Part shown: piece after piece, positions 9,418 through 19,158 of the stretch | How positions within the stretch are numbered: position 1 is the stretch's first letter | How the letters are laid out: each line of letters starts with the position of its first letter | Source of the DNA: JAXMAF01 sp046350555 | GTDB lineage: Bacteria; Planctomycetota; Phycisphaerae; Phycisphaerales; SM1A02 | Length of the DNA stretch: 64,000 nt | Assembly: GCA_046350555.1 (NCBI GenBank) | Contig: JAXMAF010000010.1 | Span: 1 to 64,000, forward strand | Reading direction: 5' to 3' | The notes under the pieces: model-generated | Told to the model about the DNA's origin: nothing | Seen by the model: the letters and a program-made list of their open reading frames with translations, nothing else | Database searches by the model: none | Translations under genes and position numbers: made by a program

Positions 9418-9885
9418 ATGCGCATCACCCGACATCCGCTGCTCGCACCCACCGGAGGACTCCGGGCGATCCCCGCCGACGAGGCGATCATCGCCCGGTT
9501 GGAGTCGAGCTTCGCCATCGTGGCGGCGGATGGCACGTTCGCGGCGCGCTTCCAGGACCGGCTCTTCGCCGAACATCCGGAGCTGCGGCCGATGTTCCCC
9601 GCCGACCTCACGGCGCTGCGCCGGAAGCTTGCCGACACGCTCGCGACGGTGGTCGGCACGCTGCGCCAGCCGCAGCAACTGCGGGCGACGCTCCACGCGC
9701 TCGGCAAGCGCCACGCCGCGTACGGCGCCAGGAACGAGCACTATCCGATCATCGTGCGCCACCTCGTCGGCGGCCTCGCCGATGCGCTCGGCCCGCGATG
9801 GTCGCCCGATCTCGAGCGCGAGTGGACCCAGGCGCTCGAGCTCGTCGCCGCGACGATGATCGAGGGCGGCAGGATGGTCTCATGA
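9418..9885 (+). CDS. Single-domain bacterial globin
   Basis: 155 residues. The sequence matches the globin part of flavohaemoglobins: the KRHAAYGARNEHYPII stretch carries the proximal haem histidine followed by the typical HYP, and FAARFQDRLFAEHPELRPMF is the usual B/C helix region. There is no FAD/NAD reductase domain. Such globins bind O2 or NO; NO detoxification or oxygen sensing is possible, but nothing nearby decides. The ATG at 9418 is preferred because longer in-frame extensions run antisense through the kinase gene. It stands alone on the plus strand between minus-strand regulatory genes. Confidence 0.85.
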   Translation: MRITRHPLLAPTGGLRAIPADEAIIARLESSFAIVAADGTFAARFQDRLFAEHPELRPMFPADLTALRRKLADTLATVVGTLRQPQQLRATLHALGKRHAAYGARNEHYPIIVRHLVGGLADALGPRWSPDLEREWTQALELVAATMIEGGRMVS

Positions 9886-9922
9886 TGTGCGGCTCGCGAC
9901 GAACCCTCGGGGCGCGGTCGCG

Positions 9923-10408
9923 CTAGCCGCCCGCGTCCGGCTTGACCTCCGGACCATCCGCGTCGACGGCGCGCGACTCGACGTCGGCGGCCCTGCGGAA
10001 GAGCGTGCGCCATGGTTCGGGCGCCGACGCGGCGAGCTCGATCAGGCGCTGGTCCCATTCCTCGCGAGGGCGACGGCTGAGAAGCACCCCGTGATGGACG
10101 AGCGCCGAGGCGATCGCCGCGTCGTGCACGATCAGCGCGGCCAGGCGGTCCCGGGCGTTGAGGCTCGACTCCGCGAGGCGCACCGCCCGCCGCTTCAGCG
10201 ACCGCAGGGCGCCGAGGTCGGCGCCGCCGCCAATCAGCAGCTCGGACGAGAGCGCATCGGCGATCGCCATGCGCCCGATCTCCGCCTCGAGCCAGCCGCG
10301 CCCGTCGGGGCTGCGCAGCCGCTCGCACAGGTCCTCCATGGGGCGCGGGATGTCCGACGCCGCGATGCGGAGCAGGTGCATCGTCTGATCGTCGTTCAGG
10401 CGTGACAT
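9923..10408 (-). CDS. Hypothetical protein overlapping an ECF sigma gene
   Basis: 161 residues, ATG at 10408. Mostly helical, with paired Arg/Leu-rich segments (RSLKRRAVRLAESSLNARDR) and no membrane helix or zinc motif. It overlaps the 3' end of the preceding sigma gene by 13 bp, which implies translational coupling. Position suggests a cytoplasmic partner or inhibitor of that sigma factor, but it matches no anti-sigma family I know. Confidence 0.7.
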   Translation of the reverse strand: MSRLNDDQTMHLLRIAASDIPRPMEDLCERLRSPDGRGWLEAEIGRMAIADALSSELLIGGGADLGALRSLKRRAVRLAESSLNARDRLAALIVHDAAIASALVHHGVLLSRRPREEWDQRLIELAASAPEPWRTLFRRAADVESRAVDADGPEVKPDAGG

Positions 10409-11145
10409 CGCGTGAGCACCTCGATCGAATGGAGGATCTCGCGATCCAGGTCCGCCTTGGCGCAGCCATCGACGACCAACAGCCGCCGAAGCGCCGTGCC
10501 GACCCGCGCACCGGCGAAGCGCACGCGGTTGGCGACCTGGCGGTAGGTCATCGACTCCTGCGCCGCGAGCTCGTTGTACGAGCGACCGTCGATCACATGC
10601 GCCAGGAACGTCCGCCAGTCGTCGCCGCGTCCCTCGCTTCGGCACTCGGCTTCGGCGATCGCCATCGCCTCGCGGGCGAGCCCCCGGACGAGCTCCGCCT
10701 CGAAGCGATCGCGCACGGCGTCGCGCGGCGGCCGCTGGATGCGCTCGGCAAGCCGTTCACGCCGGCGATGCTCGGAATGCTCGCGACGCAACCGATGGCG
10801 CAGGTGGTTCACGAAGGCCACCAGCAGCCAGTACCGGAACCGGCTTCCGCGCCCCAGCCACGACCTCAGGAAGCCTTCGCGAAGGACCTGCTCGGCGAAG
10901 AACTCGTCGACCGCGGATTCGGGCGTCTCGTCCGCGGGGAAGCGACGCCGAAACGAACTGCCCGCGAAGTACGCGCACAGCGCCGACCGATAGGCGCCCA
11001 TCACGTGGCGCACCGCGTCGCGCTCGAGACCGGCCACGAGCAGGTCGCGGACGTTCTGCGTCTCGTCTGGAAAGCGGTCCGTGCGCGGCGCAGCGCCATG
11101 CGGAGAAGGGTCCTCCGGGCGAAGTTCACGCGGCACCCTGGTCAT
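10396..11145 (-). CDS. RNA polymerase ECF-type sigma factor (divergent)
   Basis: 249 residues. A sigma region 2 pattern is visible at AVDEFFAEQVLREGF...RFRYWLLVAFVNHLRHRLRRE, and a region 4 helix-turn-helix at GRSYNELAAQESMTYRQVANRVRFAGARV. The N-terminal ~60 residues are polar. It starts 15 bp after the end of another ECF sigma gene on the same strand and overlaps the next ORF, so the three read as one operon. Two sigma genes back to back is unusual. Region 2 is only weakly canonical, so it may be a diverged sigma or sigma-like regulator. Confidence 0.75.
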   Translation of the reverse strand: MTRVPRELRPEDPSPHGAAPRTDRFPDETQNVRDLLVAGLERDAVRHVMGAYRSALCAYFAGSSFRRRFPADETPESAVDEFFAEQVLREGFLRSWLGRGSRFRYWLLVAFVNHLRHRLRREHSEHRRRERLAERIQRPPRDAVRDRFEAELVRGLAREAMAIAEAECRSEGRGDDWRTFLAHVIDGRSYNELAAQESMTYRQVANRVRFAGARVGTALRRLLVVDGCAKADLDREILHSIEVLTRCHA

Positions 11146-11159
11146 GCACCGTTCTCTCG

Positions 11160-11945
11160 CTATCCGCTCAGCCGCGCCCCGAGCCAGGCTCGCGCCGCGC
11201 GCCAGTCGGCCTCGACTGTACGCGTCGAGACCTCGAGCACCTCGGCGACCTGCTCGACGCTGAGCCCGCCGAAGTAGCGCAGCTCGACGATGCGGTGCTT
11301 GCGCTCGTCGAGCGCTTCCAGCGCTTCCAGCGCCTCGTCGAGGGCCAGCAGGTCGACCTGCCCGATCGAGCCCGCTGCACCGGCGCCACCGATGCTCGCG
11401 CCGCCAGGTTCGCCGCCACGCCCCGGCGGACCCTCGCCGCCGGCGATGGCCACGTCGATGTTCATGCGGTCGCGACCGCCGCCCCGCTTCGCCGAGCGCA
11501 CGCGCCGCGCGTGGTCCGTGAGGATCTGCCGCATGGCGGTCGCCGCCACCGCAAGGAAGTGCGTTCGATCGTTGTAGCTGCCGCGACCATCCCCGGTCGC
11601 GCCCTGATGATGCACGAGCCGGACAAACGCCTCGTGCACGAGCGCCGTCGGCTGGAGCGTGTGCCCGGCAGGCTGCCCCCTGAAGCATGCCGCGGCGAGT
11701 CCATGCAACTGCTCGTAGACCAGCGGAAGCAGGTCGCGAGCCGCGGCCTTGTCGCCATTGGAGACGGCGCTGAGCAGGCGCGTCGCGTCGTGCGTCGGTG
11801 GCGCCGATGCGTCCGGATCGTCGTCCGTGCCGCCCGACGACCCGCCATCCGCGGCCTCGGCGCCGTCGGATGGCCGCTGCGAGCGGGGCGCGCTTCCGGC
11901 GCTCGTCAGGTTCCGCAGGGCTGGCATGTCCGGGTCGTCGACCAT
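11160..11945 (-). CDS. ECF sigma factor, TIGR02999 (Sig-70_X6) type
   Basis: 261 residues with a Ser/Asp-rich 60-residue N-terminus. Diagnostic segments are AGHTLQPTALVHEAFVRLV, THFLAVAATAMRQILTDHARR (region 2) and VELRYFGGLSVEQVAEVLEVS (region 4 helix-turn-helix). A 35-residue Gly-rich insert lies between regions 2 and 4. This family is expanded in Planctomycetota and often sits near Ser/Thr kinases, as here. An internal ATG eight codons in (MPALRNL) is an alternative start. Confidence 0.92.
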   Translation of the reverse strand: MVDDPDMPALRNLTSAGSAPRSQRPSDGAEAADGGSSGGTDDDPDASAPPTHDATRLLSAVSNGDKAAARDLLPLVYEQLHGLAAACFRGQPAGHTLQPTALVHEAFVRLVHHQGATGDGRGSYNDRTHFLAVAATAMRQILTDHARRVRSAKRGGGRDRMNIDVAIAGGEGPPGRGGEPGGASIGGAGAAGSIGQVDLLALDEALEALEALDERKHRIVELRYFGGLSVEQVAEVLEVSTRTVEADWRAARAWLGARLSG

Positions 11946-11961
11946 GGCACGTCGCCGGAGG

Positions 11962-12387
11962 CTATCGCTTCGCGAGCAGGTCGCGGATCTCGGTCAGAAG
12001 CTTCACGTCGGGCGGGACGGCCGGCACCTCGGCGGCCTTCTCCTTCTCGAACTTCCGCTTCGCGGTGTTGAGCGCCTTCACGATGAAGAAGACGACGAGC
12101 GCGACGATCAGGAAGCTGACGATCGCGTTGACGAACTTCCCCCAGTCCATGACGAACTGCACCGCCTTGCCGTCGGCGTCCGTCATCGTCTCGCCGATCT
12201 GCTGCCTGAGACCGATCGGATTGGCCTGCTGCCCCTTCGCGACCAGGTAGTCGATGGGTGGCTTGGCGATGTCGGTGACGAACGAGGTCACCATCGTGCC
12301 GAATGCCCCGCCGATGATGATGCCGACGGCCATGTCGACCATGTTGCCCTTGAGGGCGAATTCCCTGAATTCCTTGATCATGCCCAT
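11962..12387 (-). CDS. mscL: Large-conductance mechanosensitive channel
   Basis: 141 residues. The N-terminal amphipathic helix (MIKEFREFALKGN) is followed by TM1 (VDMAVGIIIGGAFGTMVTSF) and TM2 (VNAIVSFLIVALVVFFIVKA), with a ~45-residue periplasmic loop between them and a charged C-terminal bundle helix. It forms a homopentameric pore that opens under membrane tension in hypo-osmotic shock. The start at 12387 gives MGMIKEF, the usual N-terminus. Confidence 0.96.
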   Translation of the reverse strand: MGMIKEFREFALKGNMVDMAVGIIIGGAFGTMVTSFVTDIAKPPIDYLVAKGQQANPIGLRQQIGETMTDADGKAVQFVMDWGKFVNAIVSFLIVALVVFFIVKALNTAKRKFEKEKAAEVPAVPPDVKLLTEIRDLLAKR

Positions 12388-12478
12388 GATGCGTGCTCCT
12401 ATTGCCTCGCGAACCGTGCGACAGTCGCCCAATCAGCTCCGGAATGCGACCCGCGCCTTGCCCGCGGGCGCCCGCGTC

Positions 12479-12582
12479 ATACGCGTCCCAGTTGATTCTC
12501 GCGTCCCAGCTCGCCCGATTCCGCCGTGAGACGCCGCGGTGGGCAAGGGGTCGAACGCCTGGCGGTCTCCTGGAATCCGTAT
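12479..12582 (-). repeat. MITE-like repeat, copy A (104 bp)
   Basis: On the minus strand this runs ATACGGATTCC...GGGACGCGTAT and aligns almost end to end with 47191-47296. Similarity stops sharply at the ATACG/CGTAT ends, which form an imperfect terminal inverted repeat (8 of 11 positions). The last 24 bp (from GCGAGAATC to the CGTAT end) are identical in the two copies. It lies between mscL and the DUF481 gene and its edge overlaps the DUF481 stop codon. It has no coding capacity of its own. Confidence 0.88.
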
Positions 12583-13661
12583 CAGAACTCCCAGTCGATG
12601 CCGGCGTAGACGCGCAGGTCGTTGTGGTCGCGGTCCGGCGCCACGTCGCTCTGGTATTCGTCGTCGATGCCGGCGGTGAGCGCAAGGCCGTTGTCGCGAT
12701 CGATCTTCCACGACCAGGCGATCCCGTTCACCCAGCGATAGGTGAAGGAGTTCGAGTCGCTCAGGCTCGGATAGAAGTAGCTCTTGAAGACGATGGCGTG
12801 GTTCTTGGCGATGTCGATCTTGCCGTCGATGCCCGCGAGAGCCTCCGGGCGCCAGTCGTCGTTGATGCCCTTCCACTCCTTGATGAAGCCGATTCCGACG
12901 AGCCCGTTGAGCGCGAGCTTCGGCGGTTCGATGAGTCGATAGCCGGCGCCGACGTGGCCGGTGAGTCGATAGAGCCACGAGTTGAAGTCGTCGTAGTCGA
13001 AGCGAGCGTCGCCGAAGAAGAAGTACCGCTGCCCGGGGAAGAGCCACTCGTGACGGCCGCCGATGGTGAACTTGTTCTCGCTGCTCTCGCCGTTCTGGCT
13101 GTTGAACCAGTAGCCGGCGTCGAAGGCGTCCTTGGCCCGCTCGACCGCCCTGGTCGCGGTGAACTTGGTGACGATTCCGACGTTCTCGCTGTTGCCGGCC
13201 GAACCGCTGCCGGCGAACGTGAACTTGAACTTCCAGTCCTTCGGCGGCGGTGGCGGTGGCGGCGGGATGACCGGCCCGGCGGCGGCCGCGGCGCCTTCGG
13301 CGGCTGGCGCAGCGGGTGCCGCGGGCGCCGCCGCCTCGCCCGCCGGCGCGGCGGCGGAAGCAGGCGGCGCAGCGCCTGCCGATGGCGTGGTGGACGGCAC
13401 CGCCGCAGGCGGAAGGATCTCGACCGCGTTGCGGGGCACCGTGACGCTGCCGAAGGTTGGATGAACGAACGTGACGTGGTCGGTGGTCACCTCGACCAAC
13501 TGCACCGTCAGGATGTCGCCGTTGGCGAGCTTGATCTGCTCCGCGTCGGCCGGCCGAGCGATCAGCAAGGCGACGCCGACGAGCAGACCGGGCGCGAGAG
13601 CGACACGGCGCGCCAGACGCCTCGTTGCGGCGACCCGTGCGGCAGCTTGTTGACACTGCAT
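12582..13661 (-). CDS. DUF481-family outer membrane protein
   Basis: 359 residues. A signal peptide (hydrophobic LAPGLLVGVALLIA, cleavage near PADA-EQ) leads into a short domain with LANGDILTVQLVEV, then a Pro/Ala linker of about 70 residues including eight prolines in a row, then a beta-barrel with alternating aromatic strands (RYFFFGDARFDYDDF, SFTYRWVNGIAWSWKI). It ends in DWEF, a terminal aromatic typical of barrels inserted by BamA. DUF481 proteins are outer-membrane barrels of unknown substrate. The ATG at 13661 lacks a Shine-Dalgarno match. Confidence 0.85.
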   Translation of the reverse strand: MQCQQAAARVAATRRLARRVALAPGLLVGVALLIARPADAEQIKLANGDILTVQLVEVTTDHVTFVHPTFGSVTVPRNAVEILPPAAVPSTTPSAGAAPPASAAAPAGEAAAPAAPAAPAAEGAAAAAGPVIPPPPPPPPKDWKFKFTFAGSGSAGNSENVGIVTKFTATRAVERAKDAFDAGYWFNSQNGESSENKFTIGGRHEWLFPGQRYFFFGDARFDYDDFNSWLYRLTGHVGAGYRLIEPPKLALNGLVGIGFIKEWKGINDDWRPEALAGIDGKIDIAKNHAIVFKSYFYPSLSDSNSFTYRWVNGIAWSWKIDRDNGLALTAGIDDEYQSDVAPDRDHNDLRVYAGIDWEF

Positions 13662-13838
13662 GGAGGTGGGACTCGAACGTTGGTGCTGCGCGGACGTCGA
13701 ACCGGCGATCCGAACCATCGATCCGGCAGTCCTCGCAGCGTAGCGGTTGCATCCGCCACCGCAAGGGACGGCCTCTGGAATGGAACCGATGGCAAAAACC
13801 GCGGTCGCCGATGTGCAGGACATCCGCGACCGCGGCGA

Positions 13839-13913
13839 TGACCCCTAGGGGATTCGAACCCCTGTTACCAGGATGAGAACCTGGTGTCCTGGACCGGACT
13901 AGACGAAGGGGCC
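13839..13913 (-). tRNA. tRNA-Glu (anticodon CTC)
   Basis: Read on the minus strand, GGCCCCT at the 5' end pairs with AGGGGTC plus discriminator A. The anticodon arm is CCAGG-TTCTCAT-CCTGG with CTC at the centre, and the T arm is AGGGG-TTCGAAT-CCCCT. The length is 75 nt. CCA is not encoded. Confidence 0.96.
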
Positions 13914-14100
13914 GGTGACTCGCTTGATGCACGAGCGCGGCGCCAGGATCGCCGCAGGAAACACAGGCGATGAGGATAGCTGGCGGCGCACGCAGGTCAA
14001 GGATTCGCGACCGGCGGGACGGAGCGACGCCATCGCGCCGACCTACCATCCCGCTTCGCACATCCCGCCGCCGCTACCGCGGCGACGCAGGAGCTTTCCG

Positions 14101-15060
14101 ATGATTCCGAGCTTTCCTCCACGGGAAGGCCAGGTGGGCTTTCTCTACATTCCTCCGTTTCGGGTGCAGGGAATCAGCGTGGCCGGCGAGGAGACGGTCG
14201 TGCAGATCCCGGAGCTCGACGTCTGCTTCGACATCGGCCTCTGTCCGCGCATCGCGCTGGCCACGCCGACGGTGGCGCTGACGCACGCGCACATGGACCA
14301 CATCGGCGGTCTCCCGTATTACTTCAGCCAGCGAACGTTCCAGAAGCTCGCTCCGGGCCGATGCGTCTGCCATCCGCGCATCGCCGGCGCGCTGGCCGCG
14401 ATGATGCGCTCGTGGGTCGATCTCGAGCAGCAGCGCACCCCGCACGAGATCGTCCCGATCGAACCGGGCGCCGAGTTCCTGCTGAAGCCGAACATCTGGC
14501 TGCGGGCGATCGAGGTGAGCCACACGTCGCCGTCGCTCGGATTCGCCGTGATCGAGCGACGGAACAAGCTGCGGCCCGAGTTCGTCGACCTTCCGCAGGA
14601 TCGCCTGCGGGAGCTCAAGATGCGCGGCGAGGAGATCACCCGCACGCTCGAGATCCCCCTCGTGGCGGTGACCGGCGACACGGAGCCGGGCCCCTTCCTC
14701 TTCCGCGACGAATTCGCGAACGCGCCCATCGTCGTCACCGAGTGCACCTTCTTCGATCCCGAGCACCGCGGGCGGGCGCGCGTGGGCAAGCACGTGCATG
14801 TCGAGGACCTCGCCGCGCTGCTCAAGGTCTGGCAGGCGAGGCACGTCGTGGTCACGCACGTCTCGCGGCGCACGACGATGTCGTACGCGCGCGAGCGACT
14901 CGACCAGCTCGCCGGCGCCGATGCGCCGCGCGTGCTCTTCCTCATGGATCACCGCGCCAACCGCGCACGGCACGAGCGCCAGGTCGCGGAGGACCTGGCG
15001 AAGCACGGGGCGTCATCGACGGACGGCGCCGTCGCGCCAATTCCATCGTCGAATGGTTGA
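14101..15060 (+). CDS. Metallo-beta-lactamase fold hydrolase, RNase Z-like
   Basis: 319 residues. The zinc motif THAHMDHIGG (HxHxDH) is near residue 60, with a later VSHTSPSLGF histidine, a VTGDT segment and a VVVTHVSRR histidine near the end, as in RNase Z/ElaC-like enzymes. It could process tRNA 3' ends; the neighbouring tRNA-Glu lacks an encoded CCA. It could equally be another MBL phosphodiesterase. The ATG at 14101 gives a natural N-terminus; the longer frame upstream runs through the tRNA. Confidence 0.85.
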   Translation: MIPSFPPREGQVGFLYIPPFRVQGISVAGEETVVQIPELDVCFDIGLCPRIALATPTVALTHAHMDHIGGLPYYFSQRTFQKLAPGRCVCHPRIAGALAAMMRSWVDLEQQRTPHEIVPIEPGAEFLLKPNIWLRAIEVSHTSPSLGFAVIERRNKLRPEFVDLPQDRLRELKMRGEEITRTLEIPLVAVTGDTEPGPFLFRDEFANAPIVVTECTFFDPEHRGRARVGKHVHVEDLAALLKVWQARHVVVTHVSRRTTMSYARERLDQLAGADAPRVLFLMDHRANRARHERQVAEDLAKHGASSTDGAVAPIPSSNG

Positions 15061-15289
15061 CGCTCCCGATGGGTCGCCGTATGTTGGACGTTCTGCGGCG
15101 AGCGAACTCGGCAGGTGGGACTTCCGAATCGCGGCGCACGCAGCGCCCGGTCCAACGCCCGGGCGAAGATGGCTTATACCTGGGTCGAGACGTACACCAT
15201 CCTGAGAAAGCTGATCACCGCGCACCGCGCGTCGTCGACCATGACGGAAGCGGGTCGCGGACCAGCGCACGAGCAGAGGAATCCGAACC

Positions 15290-16843
15290 ATGGCTCGACC
15301 GGAGCCCGAGTTCCGGAGCGCGATCATCGCGTACTTGCGCAAGAATCGGCCGGAGATCTGCCGGCATTGGTTCGACGACATCGAACCGGTGCGGATCGCC
15401 TCCGGAACCGTCTTCCTGCTCGTGCGCGAGCCGGTGCAGCTCAACTTCCTGCGCCGAAGCTGCGTGCAACCGTTCACCGAGGCGGTGCAGGCGATCACCA
15501 CGAAGCTGCTGGGCGTCGAGTTCGTGGATCCGACCAGGGCGCGAGAGCTCGCCGCATCGGACAGCGAGATGGCGCCGGCCGCGCCCGTCGCCCGACGTGG
15601 CGGCGCGGAGCGCGCGGACGAGCCGCCCGTCCTGCTGCCGGACAACACGTTCGAGCACTTCATCGTCGGTCCGTGCAACAACCTCGCCCATGCCGCCGCC
15701 CGCGCCGTCGCCGATCGGCCCGGGGCGGCGTACAACCCGCTCTTCCTCTACTCGGGGGTCGGTCTCGGCAAGACGCATCTGCTCCAGGCGGTGTGCCAGC
15801 GGATCATGAAGTCGAATCCGCAGGCCCGCATCGTCTACCTGCCGTGCAACGACTTCATGGAGCGCTTCACCGACTGCGTGCAGTCGGCGCGCATGAACGA
15901 CTTCCGGCATCGCTTCCGCGGCGCCGACGTGCTCGTGATCGACGACATCCACGACCTCTCGCGCAACAGCCAGAGCCAGGAGGAGTTCTTCCACACCTTC
16001 AACTCGCTGCAACAGGCCGGCAAGCAGGTCGTCCTGAGCTCCGACGCGAAACCCGAGGAGATCCCGGAACTCGAGGAGCGCCTGATCAGCCGCTTCAACT
16101 CCGGCCTTGTCGCCGAGATGGAGCGCCCGTGCTTCGAGACCCGCAAGCGCATCCTGAAGTCGAAGGCGGCGCTGCGCAACCTGTCGCTTCCCGAGGATGT
16201 CGTCGAGCTCATCGCCGACCGGCGACAGAACAACATCCGCGAGCTGGAGGGGGCGTTGACGGTCCTTCACCTGCACGCAACGACGGGCAACCGGCCCATC
16301 ACGCGGGAACTCGCCCTGCTTGCGCTCGGCGAGCAGCCGCGCACCAGCGTCGCCCGCGCGATGACGATCCACGACATCCTCGAGCTCGTCTCGGGCTACT
16401 TCAACGTCCGCCTCGCCGACCTCACCGGACGCCAGCGTCCCCGGTCGATCGTCATTCCCCGCCAGGTCGTGATGTACCTCGCCAAGAAGCACACCCACCT
16501 GAGCTTCGCCGACATCGGCGGGTACATCGGCGGGCGCGATCACACCACCGTGCTTCACGGGCATCGCACCGTCGCCAGCCGTCTCGCGAACGACCCGGAG
16601 CTGGCCCGCGACATCGGCCGGATCGAGAGCCGGCTCCTCACGCGCGTCGCGCCCGCCGCGGGAGGCACCGCCCAACAGCCCGAAGGCCCATCGATTGCGG
16701 CGGTGGACAATCTTCCGATTGCCCTGACGAATCCTGCGCCGGCGGGCCAAGACGCTTCCGATCCCGCAGGTGCAGAAACTGACGACTCCATCGCAAGCCG
16801 TCATGGACCGTCACCAGGCAGTCTGGTTCCGTCAGGCGCCTGA
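15290..16843 (+). CDS. dnaA: Chromosomal replication initiator protein DnaA
   Basis: 517 residues. Domain I is about 1-90 and a variable linker follows. The AAA+ domain has Walker A GVGLGKTH near 157-165 and Walker B VLVIDDIH near 213; canonical DnaA has DDIQ. The C-terminal DNA-binding domain carries the signature IGGRDHTTVLHGHRTV near 412. A ~75-residue Pro/Ser tail follows, longer than usual. An AGAGGA ribosome binding site lies upstream of the ATG. DnaA binds boxes at the origin and melts it. TTGTCCAC-type sites overlap its 3' end and the gap downstream, as expected next to an origin. Confidence 0.96.
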   Translation: MARPEPEFRSAIIAYLRKNRPEICRHWFDDIEPVRIASGTVFLLVREPVQLNFLRRSCVQPFTEAVQAITTKLLGVEFVDPTRARELAASDSEMAPAAPVARRGGAERADEPPVLLPDNTFEHFIVGPCNNLAHAAARAVADRPGAAYNPLFLYSGVGLGKTHLLQAVCQRIMKSNPQARIVYLPCNDFMERFTDCVQSARMNDFRHRFRGADVLVIDDIHDLSRNSQSQEEFFHTFNSLQQAGKQVVLSSDAKPEEIPELEERLISRFNSGLVAEMERPCFETRKRILKSKAALRNLSLPEDVVELIADRRQNNIRELEGALTVLHLHATTGNRPITRELALLALGEQPRTSVARAMTIHDILELVSGYFNVRLADLTGRQRPRSIVIPRQVVMYLAKKHTHLSFADIGGYIGGRDHTTVLHGHRTVASRLANDPELARDIGRIESRLLTRVAPAAGGTAQQPEGPSIAAVDNLPIALTNPAPAGQDASDPAGAETDDSIASRHGPSPGSLVPSGA

Positions 16844-17075
16844 AAGCTTGTCCACGGCCCCCAAAGTGAGCATGACGCCCTTGTCATGGGGTCGGCATCC
16901 ATCGACTCCACACGTTGTCCACAGGATTGTCGCGTTACTAAGGATGATGATGAGATTTCTCTGGAGTTGCATCACATCCAACCCAAGCGGCGAAGGCGCC
17001 TCCGTGGGTTCAGCGTCGACGCCGGGCGACGGCCATCGGACCTTGGCCTTGTCCCGAACGCCCGCAGGTGGACAA
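16702..17075. other. Candidate replication origin (oriC) with DnaA-box-like sites
   Basis: Four sites match the high-GC DnaA box TTGTCCACN: 16702-16710 (reverse), 16848-16856 (forward, ends in G), 16915-16923 (forward, exact TTGTCCACA) and 17067-17075 (reverse). They span the end of dnaA, the gene-free gap and the end of mutM. Between them, about 16923-16980 is relatively AT-rich and could be the unwinding element. No dnaN is adjacent, so assignment rests on the sites and on dnaA. Confidence 0.55.
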
Positions 17076-17933
17076 CTCCCCGCGCGAGGGACGCTGGCAG
17101 CGCGGGCAATGCACCGTCGTCCGTCCGGCGACCACCGTGCGGCGCAGGGTGCGGGTGCACGTCGCACATGGCTGCCCGGCGCGTCCGTAGACGAGGTGGT
17201 CGGTGGCGAACGAGCCGCAGGCGCCGTCGGCGCTGCGGTAGTCGCGGATCGTCGATCCACCCGCCCGGACGGCCAATTGCAGCACCTGCTGGATCGCGGC
17301 ATGGAGGGCGGCGGCCTTCTCCGGAGCGATTCGCGCCGCGATCGTCCCGGGGTGGATGCCCGCCCGGTGCAGCGCTTCGTCCGCGTAGATGTTGCCGATG
17401 CCCGCCACGCTGCGCTGGTCCAGGAGAAGGCCCTTCACCTGGCGGCGGGCGCGCAGCAGGTCGCGGAACCGGCCGAGGTCGATCGCGAGCGCGTCGGGCC
17501 CGAGGGCCGACCATCGTTCGGCCATGAGCGCCTCGCGCGAACCGTGCAGCCACAGTCCGCCGAAGCGCCGCGGATCCCGAAGGCGCAGATGGAGCCGCGT
17601 GCCGCGCGCCGTGCGAAGCTCCGCGGAGAAGTGCACGTGCGAGCCGGGCGAGGCGACGCGGTCGTCGGCCACCAGAAGCTGCCCCGACATTCCCAGGTGG
17701 ACGCCAAGCACCGCGCGGTCGGTCACGATCGCAAGCTGCTTGCCGCGCCGCTCGACCGCGGCGACCACGGCGCCGTCCAGGAGGGCGATGGCGTCGAGCG
17801 CGTGTCGCGCACCACGTCCGCGCGACGAACGCAGCACGTCGGCGCGGTGCAGCGAGGCGCCCTCGAAGCGCGCGCCGACGATGCGCGCCGCGAGCGTTCG
17901 TCGCAAGTGCTCGATCTCGGGCAACTCGGGCAC
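17010..17933 (-). CDS. mutM: Formamidopyrimidine-DNA glycosylase
   Basis: 307 residues. The N-terminus MPELPEIE carries the catalytic proline and glutamate. Lysine of ERRGKQL, the NIYADEALHRAGIHP helix-two-turn-helix and the C-terminal zinc finger CATC...CPRC are all present. It removes oxidised purines such as 8-oxoguanine and nicks the abasic site. A polar tail of about 30 residues after the zinc finger is longer than usual. It converges with dnaA, with the candidate origin between them. Confidence 0.95.
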   Translation of the reverse strand: MPELPEIEHLRRTLAARIVGARFEGASLHRADVLRSSRGRGARHALDAIALLDGAVVAAVERRGKQLAIVTDRAVLGVHLGMSGQLLVADDRVASPGSHVHFSAELRTARGTRLHLRLRDPRRFGGLWLHGSREALMAERWSALGPDALAIDLGRFRDLLRARRQVKGLLLDQRSVAGIGNIYADEALHRAGIHPGTIAARIAPEKAAALHAAIQQVLQLAVRAGGSTIRDYRSADGACGSFATDHLVYGRAGQPCATCTRTLRRTVVAGRTTVHCPRCQRPSRGELSTCGRSGQGQGPMAVARRRR

Positions 17934-18046
17934 AGCTCGACTCTATACTCGGCACGGTGCGCGTCCCCTGGTGGCGCGAACATCCTGCATCGGGCCAGCG
18001 CCACTGCGCCGGCCTCTCTCCAACCATCGCCGCATCGAGACCACGC

Positions 18047-19158
<1,112 letters not shown>

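Noticed and set aside
6904..9885. 993-residue plus-strand open frame antisense to the kinase
   Set aside because: It is His/Arg/Ala-rich and mirrors the codon pattern of the minus-strand kinase. Only its last 155 codons (the globin) read as a real protein.
13661..13740. tRNA-like 3' end (TTCGAGTCCCACCTCCA on the minus strand) near the DUF481 start
   Set aside because: The T stem does not pair and no anticodon or D arm can be built, so it is at best a fragment or chance.
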